The notes: generated by a model from the sequence alone, not told the origin. 64,000 nt of DNA from Vaginimicrobium propionicum (GCF_900155645.1 NZ_LT706985.1:558001-622000), one strand, 5' to 3'. Positions 27,001 through 35,140 are shown, counted from the first letter of the stretch. A program made the numbers and translations.

Positions 27001-27461
27001 CTCAGAAGAAAGCTCACGAAAATCCCGTAACCCTCGTCGTTGAGCCGGAAGAAGAAAACGAGACTGGCCCTTCACGGGAAGGAGGCGAATTCAAACGGCT
27101 TCTCCAGTTCCAGGAAGAGTGGAAAAAATTGGAAGCTAAGTGGGGCGAAAAAGGAGTTCCAGTTCCCGAAGTTATGAAGTGTGACGCTGTCTTCGCTGAA
27201 GTGGAGCAACCTTGGATGAATTTGCAAAAAGCCCTAGAAAAACAAGGGTTCTTAGAGAAATGCATTGACGAAGAGAACCGCTGGAGGCCAACGCCAGCAG
27301 GTAAAGCACTCGGATTACGTAGGTACGTAGATCAAGACAAAACAGGCAAAAAATTTTCCAACCTCGAATACTCCAGAACGGCCAGGGTTTACTTGCGCTA
27401 TAACTTACATTCAATTCTCGGGGATCCTAGAAAAGAACGCTTGCAACCCGATAATCGCTAA
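24099..27461 (+). CDS. SF1 (Upf1/DNA2-type) helicase fused to a DUF2726-like nuclease
   Basis: A 1120-residue protein. The helicase core has Walker A QGPPGTGKT (about residue 162), LVIVDEASQID (about 326), VVVGDEEQLAPI, NVHYRCHPGIF, VHKAQGQEYDAVYLLPVDDG and INVAVSRAKNEL (motif VI), the set of Upf1-like SF1B enzymes. From about residue 770 a DUF2726-type PD-(D/E)XK domain follows: GKRFDFCLADKK and LLIIEVDGENHR with D, E and D in nuclease positions. A C-terminal winged-helix-like region ends WRPTPAGKALGL. Near residue 55 nine residues are duplicated (LHEDLQYGD). It stands alone in a defence-rich stretch, so an antiphage role is plausible but inferred. Confidence 0.82.
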   Translation: MRGLDEIELYLLTCAQLMGAKASDDGDRARLVREKISEIQGNYSLQWYYRYYLHEDLQYGDLHEDLQYDGPANSLPAAKLNLLKAFLQQASRLTGEADVFPLLPEAKFLRENLDSWKNQAQGISEELSNNQEEWFLGENLLNDSQVKAIAKALAYPISFVQGPPGTGKTMMIVRLIALAVEKGMKVAVVSTNGTAVENVYKKLENICSGGEEKYGSRLYEAAKKSVKLGNSNERCNGASYVYPWFKVTCGKGNAGRPFVSFKKEENAPHDYEGIDTPNDKGQRSGWEKRQRFKDFTDDFPVVLCKIHSLKKCFIDGALPDNKFDLVIVDEASQIDLIVGLVALSSAKRMVVVGDEEQLAPIYKNRADLIGRPWQQSKDPHEPVWKEDSWYTAPRWEEGRKQLQNFKGSELEICLDGDRNSTRQDESFLTVTKKVFAQLYGTQDAETFLNVHYRCHPGIFGFSKKLIYEKAKFTCDCQREKARADSKSIRLPEQKNWPVYADVVCPISITWYSGDYREKLASQGDPKESASPQNKRQLEILKFDHLRHVAELLQKGADEGKGATVCVLSPYKRQVEEFSKLLAELLEASNSWNGDEHKESEEGEGTLPELPSGFEFTLKQMNDRVKRLTVHKAQGQEYDAVYLLPVDDGQWEGQWSQGKRLINVAVSRAKNELHVILSTKMLDYERQVELTGSFTPVKYPVPKDPNEGELYLRLLERYVRCTQGKNYQHELFGIRQTSVRSILDDLTRYQTPDDNDKEGSAPEDCVQVELAKVLAKINSSLDTEVELYREVVIGKKEDAKAGSENTEDPHRAPDIQEEKNQAHLTLAGEIVDAKKLIDKVRGKRFDFCLADKKTKRILLIIEVDGENHRNPNNEKIKESDRLKNEFIEKIGGEVLNPENSSTQPSKYPILLRIPTDGTSKWETDDLLKTGRNQQRATCVEHQDLNLDTLKLANFEDYQARTIEALIKLAQKKAHENPVTLVVEPEEENETGPSREGGEFKRLLQFQEEWKKLEAKWGEKGVPVPEVMKCDAVFAEVEQPWMNLQKALEKQGFLEKCIDEENRWRPTPAGKALGLRRYVDQDKTGKKFSNLEYSRTARVYLRYNLHSILGDPRKERLQPDNR
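24253..24306. repeat. 27-bp in-frame tandem duplication in the helicase gene
   Basis: Two adjacent 27-bp copies (24253-24279 and 24280-24306) differ at one base. They add nine residues (LHEDLQY plus two) to the N-terminal part without breaking the frame. Confidence 0.92.
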
Positions 27462-27713
27462 AGTGGGGGCGAAAAAATACACTTTCTTGCGCCGCACTCG
27501 CTAACGCAAGAGGGTGTGTGGTTAAAGGTCTGTGTTAGCTAGTTCAGCTTGAGGGGGTCTAGCCAGGCTAGCTAGAGGTTATCGGTGGCGCGTCGCAATA
27601 ATCCAAAGAGCTAAGCACCTACCAGAGGCTCCTGACCAGGACTTAGCCATGCTATTGCTAAATCTCGGCTATCTTTAAGTCTGATTTCAAATTGCGACAG
27701 CACTGGATCCGTC

Positions 27714-28007
27714 TTGCATGATGTAGCACACGTTGAAGTAGCTATCCCGAATTCTTATAACTACGCCTTCAGCACTCGCTGGTCAGGCAGCCGCTCGTGG
27801 CTGCTAGATCCTTGCTCGCCTGTACAGGAAAAATTAGAACATAAACGTCGCGGAGGACTTGTCGATGTTAATGCCCGTAACCGGGCGGTATCAGTGAGGC
27901 GGTGGCCCGTACGCATTCAACAACGAATATGGGGCGATCTCATTGCCGAGCTGCCGTTTGGTTTCTGGCGGCGCTTAACGGATGCGGCTCACGAGAAGAC
28001 GATCTGA
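27714..28007 (+). pseudogene. Truncated Abi-like gene
   Basis: An open frame of 97 codons with HVEVAIPNSYNYAFSTRW and later DLIAELPFGFWRRLTDAAHE, which resembles the E-V-x-L-R-N and E-L-x-FGFW motifs of Abi-like proteins. It has no convincing start and ends with TGA right after HEKTI, where relatives have tryptophan. The surrounding 27462-28195 gap holds nothing else that I recognise. Probably a decayed remnant. Confidence 0.45.
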
Positions 28008-28195
28008 GCGCCCTAACTAAATCAAGCATTCCCTAAAGGAACCATCCGTAAACAAGTCGAAGTTCGCACTCATTTTGACCTCAGAAGAAGGTTCATTATG
28101 CACGCCAGAAACTGCACCCATAGCAAGAGATGTAGTGAGAAATGTTTCTTGACAGAAAGATTCTCTCATTAATCGATCTGTACTTGCAGGAACGC

Positions 28196-28479
28196 CTAGA
28201 ACAGGTCATCGTGAGAGCCAGTTCGAGTGAGCACAAGAAGCAACTCGCTATGTTCCACACGGTAGATCAGCAGCCAATCACCTTCAAGGTGAATTTCTCG
28301 GTATCCTTTCCGGTTTCCCTGCAATGCATGGTCGCGATAGCGGGTGCGCAGCTCGTCACGGTTTTGCCGCATCAGAGCTTCGATAGCTCCGCCAGCTTCG
28401 CGGCATCGTAATGTTTTTTGAAAAGAGCCTTGGCGTCACGCTTGAACTGATTTGTGCGGAAGACGCTAGTCAGCTTCAT
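28196..28479 (-). pseudogene. Frameshifted YafQ-family toxin
   Basis: From an ATG at 28479 the frame reads MKLTSVFRTNQFKRDAKALF, then KKHYDAAKLAEL, and closes. One frame over it continues EALMRQNRDELRTRYRDHAL and GDWLLIYRVEHSELLLVLTR, then TGSHDDLF and a stop at 28196. Joined, this is a YafQ/RelE-type mRNA interferase with its conserved W-L-L-I-Y and TGSH ends. A single indel near 28385 disables it. The start lies inside the end of the antitoxin gene. Confidence 0.82.
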
Positions 28480-28720
28480 TGAGATCTGCCATCAGCTCAG
28501 CGCCATTTCGAAACGAAGCACCAGAGCGAGACTCAACTTCAGCTCTCGCCAAGGCGCTAGTTGGACTCTCGCGGTGTGGCGTGAACGGGATACCATTGCT
28601 AACAATCGACTGCCTCAAAAACATATTGATAGCAGTGCTCATATCTAACCCGAGATCACGGAACAACTCCGCGGCCTGAGCTTTCGTCTCATCATCCGTC
28701 CGGAAAGAAACATTAGCCAT
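28466..28720 (-). CDS. RelB/DinJ-family antitoxin
   Basis: An 84-residue antitoxin, MANVSFRTDDETKAQAAELF, then RDLGLDMSTAINMFLRQSI, a RelB/DinJ ribbon-helix-helix. The C-terminal part would bind the YafQ-like toxin, whose gene overlaps its 3' end but is frameshifted. The antitoxin itself is intact and could still act as a repressor. Confidence 0.88.
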   Translation of the reverse strand: MANVSFRTDDETKAQAAELFRDLGLDMSTAINMFLRQSIVSNGIPFTPHRESPTSALARAEVESRSGASFRNGAELMADLNEAD

Positions 28721-28859
28721 CTAAATCACCTCGCTACGCGCAGTGAGCATTACCCTGCACACACAATAGCATGAATTATGCAATACTTTGAACACTTTAC
28801 AGGCTAGCTTTTCTGCCTGTGCCTGCGCAGCTGAACACCTTTCGCACGCGCCAGATATG

Positions 28860-29777
28860 TTAAACATTTTGTATCAAAATGAGCGTCCTAGTGGAGGATA
28901 TTTGAGCGAATGCGAGCGTCAAAGACTCAAACTTCTGCGCATCACCCTGGGAGATATCACCCAGCTGTTTAAGCCAGATCTGGGACTCCTCAGCGGTCAT
29001 GCCGACCCCCATCAGAGTCTGAGTGCCCTTAGCCAGATCCTCCATACCAAACGGAGTATGGGCAGCCTCGAGCTTGAGGTTGTTGACTAGTTTTTGGGCT
29101 TTGGCTTGATCTCCCAGCATCGTGGTAAACGATGTGGTGTATTGCTCCATGCGGGCGTTGTACTCCACACCATCTTTCATCGCACCAGCAAAGCTCTTAA
29201 CGATAGAACCGATGGCATGCCCGATAGCCTTAACCCCACCAATGATCGCCTCGGCTGCGAGGTTGGCTTTGAGCACGTCACCGAAGATGCGGGTCTTGCC
29301 CGAGGTGTAGTCCATCTCAGAGCCCAACTCATCCACGGCGTTTTCTAGATGGGCAGTGTCTTTGGCGGCAGTCTTGGCGTCGTCCCCGGCTCCGTCGGCC
29401 TCATCACCGAATTTCGACAAGGCAGCATTGTCGTCCTTCAGCTCGCCCTCAAGGTCGTTCAGGGTGGCTTGAGCGTTATTGAGCTGGATCCGCCAATTCT
29501 TCGTTCGCGAATCATTCTCCCCAAAAGACGAGGCAGCATTCTCAAGTGCAGACCGCAGTGTTTCAACCTTGGCTCGCTGCGCCTCAATCTCCTTAGCCAA
29601 CACCTGATTCTTAGCCGTCAAAGAGGAAACCGAGACCTCGTTGTTATCAAACGCCGAAGCCGCCAGCTTCATCTCCGAACCCAAAACCCGCATTTCGCGG
29701 TTTATGTCGGTGATCGCGCGCTTAAACTCCCGCTCAACCTCCAAACCAATCTTCAAACCGAAACTGGAGTCAGCCAT
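28860..29777 (-). pseudogene. Phage tail tape-measure protein, N-terminal fragment
   Basis: The first 305 residues of a tape-measure protein, which normally exceeds 700 residues. It has FGLKIGLEVEREFKRAITDI, a long coiled-coil region, then LGDQAKAQKLVNNLKLEAAH and QLGDISQGDAQKFESLTLAF. It breaks off after AQISST into foreign sequence GTATCAAAATGAGCGT (forward strand), a motif also found at an IS21-like end at about 41620. It marks a decayed prophage tail module. Confidence 0.82.
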
Positions 29778-29859
29778 AATGGGCTCCTTTGAGTGAAAAA
29801 AATTTGGGTATTAGGAAGTTCTTTTAGCCCCTGGAGCGTGTAAACTGATCCTCACCAGT

Positions 29860-29904
29860 ACCGGCTCGCCCTCCCGCCTTCGGTGGGATGTGGTCAGAGC
29901 CGGT
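29860..29904 (+). ncRNA. Hairpin leader of the Abi gene, candidate RNA antitoxin
   Basis: ACCGGCTC (29860-29867) pairs with GAGCCGGT (29897-29904), and the inner arm CCGCC/GGTGGG closes on a TTCG loop. The hairpin lies 30 bases before the Abi start. A matching hairpin with the same ACCGG/CCGGT ends precedes the second Abi gene (59075-59106). Conserved structured RNAs upstream of abiF-type genes are known, and some act as RNA antitoxins of HEPN nucleases; assignment here is by position and shared structure only. Confidence 0.5.
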
Positions 29905-29933
29905 CTTCGCATATATCGGTATGCGGGGTGAAG

Positions 29934-30878
29934 ATGGCGGGTAAACCCTGGACAAGCATCAACAGGCAAATCCAGATACTGGCTGAGCGGGGGTTGAGCG
30001 ACGCGCCTGATTTTGAACGTTATTTGTCTCAGGTGGGCTACTACCGGCTTTCAGGCTACACATACCCACTACGCCAATACGCAAGCAAGAAACAAGACAC
30101 TAAACAAGAAGGTAATCCGCGTCGGCGTCTTGATTCTTTTGTGCCAGGCGCACGAATGAGCCACGTTATCGCGCTTTATGAGTTTGACGAGCAGTTACGC
30201 CTAGCGTTGTGGCAGGCGCTTTCAAAGCTAGAGATAGCCTTACGCTTCGATATCGGGCACACCTTCGGTAAGACTGACCCGTATCTGCACATGCATGTAA
30301 GCAAGCTGTGGAAAACCGGGTCGCGGCGTGCCAGAGCCCAGAAATTCGTTAAGAAACTGGCTGACACCCAGCAGCGTTCTAGCGAGGAATTCGTTAAACA
30401 CCACCATCTGGCCTATCACGATCAAATGCCGATCTGGGTCATCACCGAGATCTTAGAGTTCGGATCTTTAGCCAACCTGTATTCGCTGGCTCCTTTTGAG
30501 CAACGACGGCAAGTGGCAGACCAATACCAGGCCAGATCTGACGAATTGGAATCATGGCTACGAGTCATGAATTACCTACGTAATATTTGCGCACACCACG
30601 CCAGACTATGGAATCGGCAAGTAGTCATTCGACCCTCAATTAAATACCGCAGGAAAGACCCTAACCTGAGTCCTTGTTTAGGTCGCGACGACAAAATATT
30701 TGCCAGCCTCACCCTGGCCGCATACCTGCTAAAGCACAAGAACCTAACCGGGCAGATAAGCCTTATAGCCTCCGCGCTATCTAATTTCCCACCCGACATT
30801 CCACAATGCCAGATCACCGATACCGGTGCGCCACGACACTGGCAAACCCTTCCGATCTGGTCAAAATACTGCCCCTAA
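29934..30878 (+). CDS. Abi_2 (AbiD/AbiF) family HEPN protein
   Basis: A 314-residue abortive-infection protein. It begins MAGKPWTSINRQIQILAERG and has YLSQVGYYRLSGYTYPLR, ALYEFDEQLRLALWQALSKL and the HEPN RNase motif RNICAHHARLWNR (R-x4-H) near residue 215. HEPN nucleases cut RNA, and Abi_2 proteins stop phage growth at the cost of the cell. The ATG at 29934 is chosen because GGGGTGAAG lies just upstream. It sits between decayed phage tail genes on the opposite strand, as a moron-like cargo gene that stayed intact. Confidence 0.87.
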   Translation: MAGKPWTSINRQIQILAERGLSDAPDFERYLSQVGYYRLSGYTYPLRQYASKKQDTKQEGNPRRRLDSFVPGARMSHVIALYEFDEQLRLALWQALSKLEIALRFDIGHTFGKTDPYLHMHVSKLWKTGSRRARAQKFVKKLADTQQRSSEEFVKHHHLAYHDQMPIWVITEILEFGSLANLYSLAPFEQRRQVADQYQARSDELESWLRVMNYLRNICAHHARLWNRQVVIRPSIKYRRKDPNLSPCLGRDDKIFASLTLAAYLLKHKNLTGQISLIASALSNFPPDIPQCQITDTGAPRHWQTLPIWSKYCP

Positions 30879-31108
30879 ATCCCCACCGGAATCACATCAT
30901 CAATAAACCACGCCCTCGCGGGCTGTGCCCTGCCAGTTTCGATGCGCCAACAATCCACCAGATCAAGCAACTCACCAAACACAGCAAACTCGACCTCGGT
31001 GCGAAACATGTTGAGGTGGGCTAGCCCGACATAAACCAGCCTGGTGAAGGCCGCCTCATCACTATCTAGGACTCGACCTTGTTCTGGTCTTTTGAGGCCG
31101 GTTCTCGG
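30875..31108 (-). pseudogene. Second tail-assembly chaperone-like phage fragment
   Basis: A reverse-strand open stretch without a start codon reads GLKRPEQGRVLDSDEAAFTR, then LVYVGLAHLNMFRTEVEF and ends WFIDDVIPVGI. It overlaps the end of the preceding phage frame in the +1 frame. This is the arrangement of tail chaperone pairs (G and GT), where the second is made by ribosomal frameshift. It also overlaps the end of the Abi gene by four bases. Confidence 0.45.
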
Positions 31109-31430
31109 TAGCGATAGCTCGTCTGGTGTCTCGTTGTAGAGCTTCGCTGATCGCTGCCCGATAATCAGCTAAATCAGCTGGCACGGTGAGCAGCTCCACC
31201 GCATCCTCACTCAACTCAGCACGCCGGTTATCGGGGTGGGTCAGGTTGTGAATCTGTACTGACTGATTGGCTAGTAGCGTGATGAGCCAAATCACCTCAC
31301 TCAGCGACTTATCCACATCCTCGGAGGTTTCCAGGGCATCGCCTAGATGTTCGAGTCCGCCATAACGCTACGCAATTAACCGAGTCACGAGGGTCGTCAG
31401 GTTTAGTTCGCAGTCTTGGTCGTCAATACT
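31062..31430 (-). pseudogene. Tail-assembly chaperone-like phage gene with an internal amber
   Basis: Reading the reverse strand, DDQDCELNLTTLVTRLIA is followed by TAG and, in the same frame, RYGGLEHLGDALETSEDVDK, then SEVIWLITLLANQSVQIHNL and AVELLTVPADLADYRAAISE. This pattern is typical of the small protein coded before the tape measure in Siphoviridae of Gram-positive bacteria. The internal stop and lost 5' end indicate decay. Confidence 0.6.
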
Positions 31431-31620
31431 AAGAACAGCGCTTCGCGAATCATCCACGCCACTCGTCGTATTCGTTTTCTTTTCCGCATGCCACGGTTTC
31501 CTTTTTCTTTAGTGGCTTGCGGCTCGGCTAGGCGCGGCCTTTCGCGTTTCGTGGACTTGTTTACTAAGGCTACCCTTACTAAGCTAACGTCAGCGTTTCG
31601 AATATCGGAAAGGTCTGGAT
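31431..31620. repeat. IS debris
   Basis: A 34-bp piece (31531-31564) matches 22193-22226 of the transposase remnant with two mismatches. The flanks do not match, so it is a small broken copy. No complete gene is present. Confidence 0.45.
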
Positions 31621-32034
31621 ATGAAAGATAGGATTCTCGCTTCCCTGCCCGCTATAGTGCTGGGTTTACTGATCGCGATTGGCCCTCAAACGTTCGTGCG
31701 GGTTTGCGCAGTCACCGAAAAACCCATGAAATGTCACTGGATGGCGCAGGCCTCTCTTGGCATCGGAATCGTCATCGCATTGGTTGGCGTGGTCGCGCTG
31801 CTGGTCAATGCAAGTGTGCGCATCGGTTTGAACATCGCGGTGTTCTTTATGGGTGGCCTCGAGATCGCGATCGCCACCTTTTTGATCGGCACCTGCAAGA
31901 TGCCAAGCATGCACTGCTCGGCTATCACACGTCCGTTCCTGATTGTGGTTAGCGTCGTCTTAATGATTGCCGTACTGATTGCGTGCGGGGCGGATATAAA
32001 GACAAATGCGATGAAGGCAGGCGAGAAAAACTAA
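31621..32034 (+). CDS. DUF4418 family membrane protein
   Basis: A 137-residue protein with four predicted membrane helices and conserved small motifs typical of DUF4418: CAVTEKPMKCHWMAQ after the first helix and CKMPSMHCSAITRP before the last. Function is unknown. Its stop is directly followed by the GTG start of an FtsX-like permease and then an ATPase, so it is likely an accessory subunit of that transporter. Confidence 0.82.
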   Translation: MKDRILASLPAIVLGLLIAIGPQTFVRVCAVTEKPMKCHWMAQASLGIGIVIALVGVVALLVNASVRIGLNIAVFFMGGLEIAIATFLIGTCKMPSMHCSAITRPFLIVVSVVLMIAVLIACGADIKTNAMKAGEKN

Positions 32035-33249
32035 GTGTATGTCCCACACATCACCCTCGCGCGGCTTCCTGCACGCAACCTGAAGCGCAACCCATTTCGC
32101 ACGGCAATGTTAGTCCTGGTGGTGGCGATACTTTCTTTCGGCACTTTCGCCGGTTCCTTGCTGTTGGCTAACTTTAATTCGGGGCTGGCAAGCGTTCGTG
32201 ACCGGCTAGGCGCCGACCTGATGGTTGTGCCCTCTAAGGCGTTGCACGAGGCAGAGGCAGTCATTTCGTCGGGAGAGCCGAGCACGTTTTATTTCTCCGA
32301 CGATGTCTTTTCCACCATCAACAAGCTGCCCGGAGTCAAGCGAGCCACCCAGCAGTTCTATATTTCGTCTCTCGAAGCGTCGTGCTGCGACTCAAAGCTG
32401 CAGATAGTTGGCTTCGACCCACAAACCGATTTCATTATCGAGCCTTGGATCAAGACGCAGTACGACGGCACGTTGCAGGACGGGCATATCATTGTCGGCT
32501 CCAACGTGATGGCCTTCGAGAATGAGACGCTGAAACTTTTTAACCATGAGTGGCCAGTCGCCGCAAAGCTGGCCAGCACCGGCACTGACAAGGACAATTC
32601 GGTCTTCGTCAACCCGCAAACCGCGAAACTATTGACCTCGTACGCCGCTAAGGCTGGCGAGCGGGAGGCTCTCGAGGCCCCACAAGATGCCGCGTCCAGT
32701 GTCTTCGTCGATGTCCAGGACGGCTACAGCCTCGACGAGGTGGCTCAGATGATAACCAGCCACGATAACCTTAAAGATGTCTCGGTGATTTCGGGGGTGT
32801 CTTTGACATCCAAGCTGAAAAATAGCCTCAACTCAATCGCGAACTACGTTTTGATATTTCTGTGTCTGTTTTGGCTCATCGGCCTGATCGTTCAGGTTGC
32901 CGTGTTCGCTTCGTCCGCCAATTCCCGCAAGGGTGAATTCGCGTCGCTGAGAATTATCGGCGCCACGCGCTCAAACCTGATCGGCCTGGTTATCAAGGAA
33001 TCTTGCCTTATCGGTTTGGTCGGCGGGCTGGCAGGAATTGGCCTTGGCGCACTGGTAACGATCTCGTTTTCCACGCTGATCTCGGGAAGTTTCGGGATGC
33101 CCTATGCGCAGGTTTCTGCACCGCACGTGTTGGCTCTCGCGGCGGGGTGTCTGCTTTTCGCGGTGGTAGTCTGCGTTTTCGCCTCAGCCATTAGCACAGC
33201 CCGAATGATGCTTGGCGAAACCTATCTGACCTTGCGGGCAGGAGCGTGA
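32035..33249 (+). CDS. FtsX/MacB-type ABC permease
   Basis: A 404-residue protein with one N-terminal membrane helix (RNPFRTAMLVLVVAILSFGT), an extracytoplasmic MacB-like domain of about 230 residues, and three C-terminal helices with the FtsX coupling segment EFASLRIIGATRSNLIGLVI. Topology is that of MacB or DevC transporters that move lipoproteins or peptides or act as mechanotransmitters. An extracytoplasmic Cys-Cys (ASCCDSK) is present. GTG start, zero gap to the DUF4418 gene and one base to the ATPase. Confidence 0.85.
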   Translation: MYVPHITLARLPARNLKRNPFRTAMLVLVVAILSFGTFAGSLLLANFNSGLASVRDRLGADLMVVPSKALHEAEAVISSGEPSTFYFSDDVFSTINKLPGVKRATQQFYISSLEASCCDSKLQIVGFDPQTDFIIEPWIKTQYDGTLQDGHIIVGSNVMAFENETLKLFNHEWPVAAKLASTGTDKDNSVFVNPQTAKLLTSYAAKAGEREALEAPQDAASSVFVDVQDGYSLDEVAQMITSHDNLKDVSVISGVSLTSKLKNSLNSIANYVLIFLCLFWLIGLIVQVAVFASSANSRKGEFASLRIIGATRSNLIGLVIKESCLIGLVGGLAGIGLGALVTISFSTLISGSFGMPYAQVSAPHVLALAAGCLLFAVVVCVFASAISTARMMLGETYLTLRAGA

Positions 33250-33250
33250 A

Positions 33251-33940
33251 ATGCTACTTGAAACCAAGAACCTAACACGCCAGTTCGTGCGCAGATCTAT
33301 GCCGTTTTTAGCCGTGGACGACGTCACGTTTGGCCTTGCCGAAGGCGAGTTCGCAGCGATCATCGGACGCAGCGGAAACGGTAAGACCACATTTCTAAAC
33401 CTGGTCACCGGCTTACTTAAGCCAACCAGCGGCAGCGTGCGCGTTGACGGCGTAGAGCTTTCAGCGTGTTCGGACGCGCAGGTTTCTAGGCTGCGAAACC
33501 AGACCGTTGGCTTCGTCGCGCAGCAGCTAAACCTAATTGCCAGCCTAACCGTGCTTGACAACGTCATATTGCCCGCAACGATGGGAAAGGATTGGCGCAA
33601 ACCAGCCGCCGACACAAAGATCTTCGACAGGGCTCTGGAGCTGTTAGACAGGCTTGACATTAAAGAGCTTTCGCAGGCGATGCCCAAGGAAATCTCCGGG
33701 GGCGAGATGCGCCGGGTCGCAATAGCTAGGGCACTTATTAATAAACCAGCGCTGCTGATTGCTGACGAGCCCACGGGTGACCTGGACTCTAAGAGCACCG
33801 AAACCGTCATGAGGCTGTTTCGCGACCAGGCGAACAGCGGCGTGGCCGTGTTGATCGTCACGCACGACGACATGGCGATCGGGTTTTCTGACCGCGTCTA
33901 CCAGATGGAAAAGGGCAGAATCGGGCTGCGGGCGAACTAA
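33251..33940 (+). CDS. LolD/MacB-type ABC ATPase
   Basis: A 229-residue ATPase with Walker A GRSGNGKTT, Q-loop VGFVAQQLNL, signature ISGGEMRRVAIARAL, Walker B LLIADEPTGDLD and switch histidine VTHDDMAIGF. It completes the three-gene DUF4418-permease-ATPase operon. The substrate is unknown. Confidence 0.9.
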   Translation: MLLETKNLTRQFVRRSMPFLAVDDVTFGLAEGEFAAIIGRSGNGKTTFLNLVTGLLKPTSGSVRVDGVELSACSDAQVSRLRNQTVGFVAQQLNLIASLTVLDNVILPATMGKDWRKPAADTKIFDRALELLDRLDIKELSQAMPKEISGGEMRRVAIARALINKPALLIADEPTGDLDSKSTETVMRLFRDQANSGVAVLIVTHDDMAIGFSDRVYQMEKGRIGLRAN

Positions 33941-34129
33941 CTGCCGGTTGCCTGCAAAATCAGCGAGATCAGCGGCTTGACCGTCAACTAGATGTCCAGA
34001 GGAAAAGCCTCCAGCCCGCGCATCTGATAGATGTCCAGCCACTGTTGAAGCATGGAGAGCAGCCCCAAAAAACATAAGTAAGAATGCATGTTTGAGGCGC
34101 ACTGGGTTTTGTTCCGCTTCTTATACGGG

Positions 34130-34836
34130 GGCTAGTTGTCTGGCTTGGGTTTGATTGTAGTAATCAATTTTTTTCTTGGGGGTGAGGTATTCCAGGTCTT
34201 CGTGGATGTGGATGTTATTCCACCAGTACACCCAATTCATGGTCGCCCACTCGACTCCAGTGCATAAGTGCCAGGTCTAGTTGTAGATCAACTCGGTCTT
34301 GTATAAGCCGTTGATGGTCTCGGCTAGCGCGTTATCGTAGGAATTTCCAAAAGTTCCGGTCGATGGCCTGATACCGGCATCTGTTAGCCATTGGCTGTAT
34401 CTAATGCTTATGTATTGGGATCCGTGGTCGGCGTCGTGATGGATTAGGCTTGCCAGATTGTCTTTAGCGCAATTGATTGCCTGTTCTAAGGCCTCTAACG
34501 GTAAAGCCTAAGTGGTCATAGTCGCCCGCGTTGACCAACCACTATCTTGCGGCTAAACACGTCGGTAACAAACGCTGTGTAAACAAAGCCCAACAAGGTG
34601 CGAACGTAGGTGATGTCGGCGACCCACAACTGGTTTGGACAGGCGGCTTTGAAGTTAAGGTTTACTAGATTCAAACGGGTATCTGGCTGGGACGATGGCT
34701 TTGTGGTGAGAGGTTTGCGGGTTTTCGCCGCTCGATAACCGCGCGAGGTCAAAAACTCTCCTGGCCGTTTGGCTAGTTCCCGGCAGACGAACTCGACCGA
34801 AAAATGATCACGATACAGATCAATGAAGGTGGTCAT
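34130..34836 (-). pseudogene. IS3-family transposase OrfB, broken
   Basis: The first part has LTTKPSSQPDTRLNLVNLNF and NQLWVADITYVRTLLGFVYT with the first catalytic Asp, then FVTDVFSRKIV (second Asp). After a frameshift near 34520 and further stops the DDE end is still readable: HHDADHGSQYISIRYSQWL, FGNSYDNALAETINGLYKTE (last Glu) and IHEDLEYLTP. It is inactive. Confidence 0.85.
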
Positions 34837-34849
34837 TTCGTCCCGGGGT

Positions 34850-35140
34850 GGTCGAGCTCCGAGGCGAAAAAGCCGATGCTGCTTTAAGCAACTCGTTCAC
34901 CCTACGCAGTTCAGCATTCTCACGACGTAACCGGCGTAACTCCACTGATTCACTAGCAGCCCCCGGCGTTACCGCCTCGGCATCTCGACGCCAACGCCGT
35001 AGCGTTTCAACAGCAATCCCTGGCTTAGGCGCAATCTGTTTGATCGCTTAATGCTGACTAACAACACGATCTTCCAGCAAACGATCATTAACCAGCCGAA
35101 CCGCACGATCACGAAAATCAGCTGAATACCGTTTAGGCAT
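34850..35140 (-). pseudogene. IS3-family OrfA with an internal stop
   Basis: From ATG at 35140: MPKRYSADFRDRAVRLVND, then LLEDRVVSQH followed by TAA, then AIKQIAPKPGIAVETLRRWR and a leucine zipper-like ELRRLRRENAELRRVNELLK. A TTTTTC run near its end would be the usual -1 frameshift site into OrfB. Confidence 0.8.

Noticed and set aside
27462-27713. Second component of the helicase-nuclease gene
   Set aside because: No open frame with family resemblance or ribosome binding site directly follows the helicase, so it is treated as a single-gene system.
12124-28007. UGA or UAG recoded as tryptophan, suggested by four stops at expected Trp positions
   Set aside because: TGA and TAG end many intact genes in the window, and all four cases are in remnants or single broken genes. 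TGG to stop by G-to-A change is simply the commonest route.
28142-28411. Forward-strand open frames over the YafQ remnant
   Set aside because: They are antisense to the recognisable toxin fragment.
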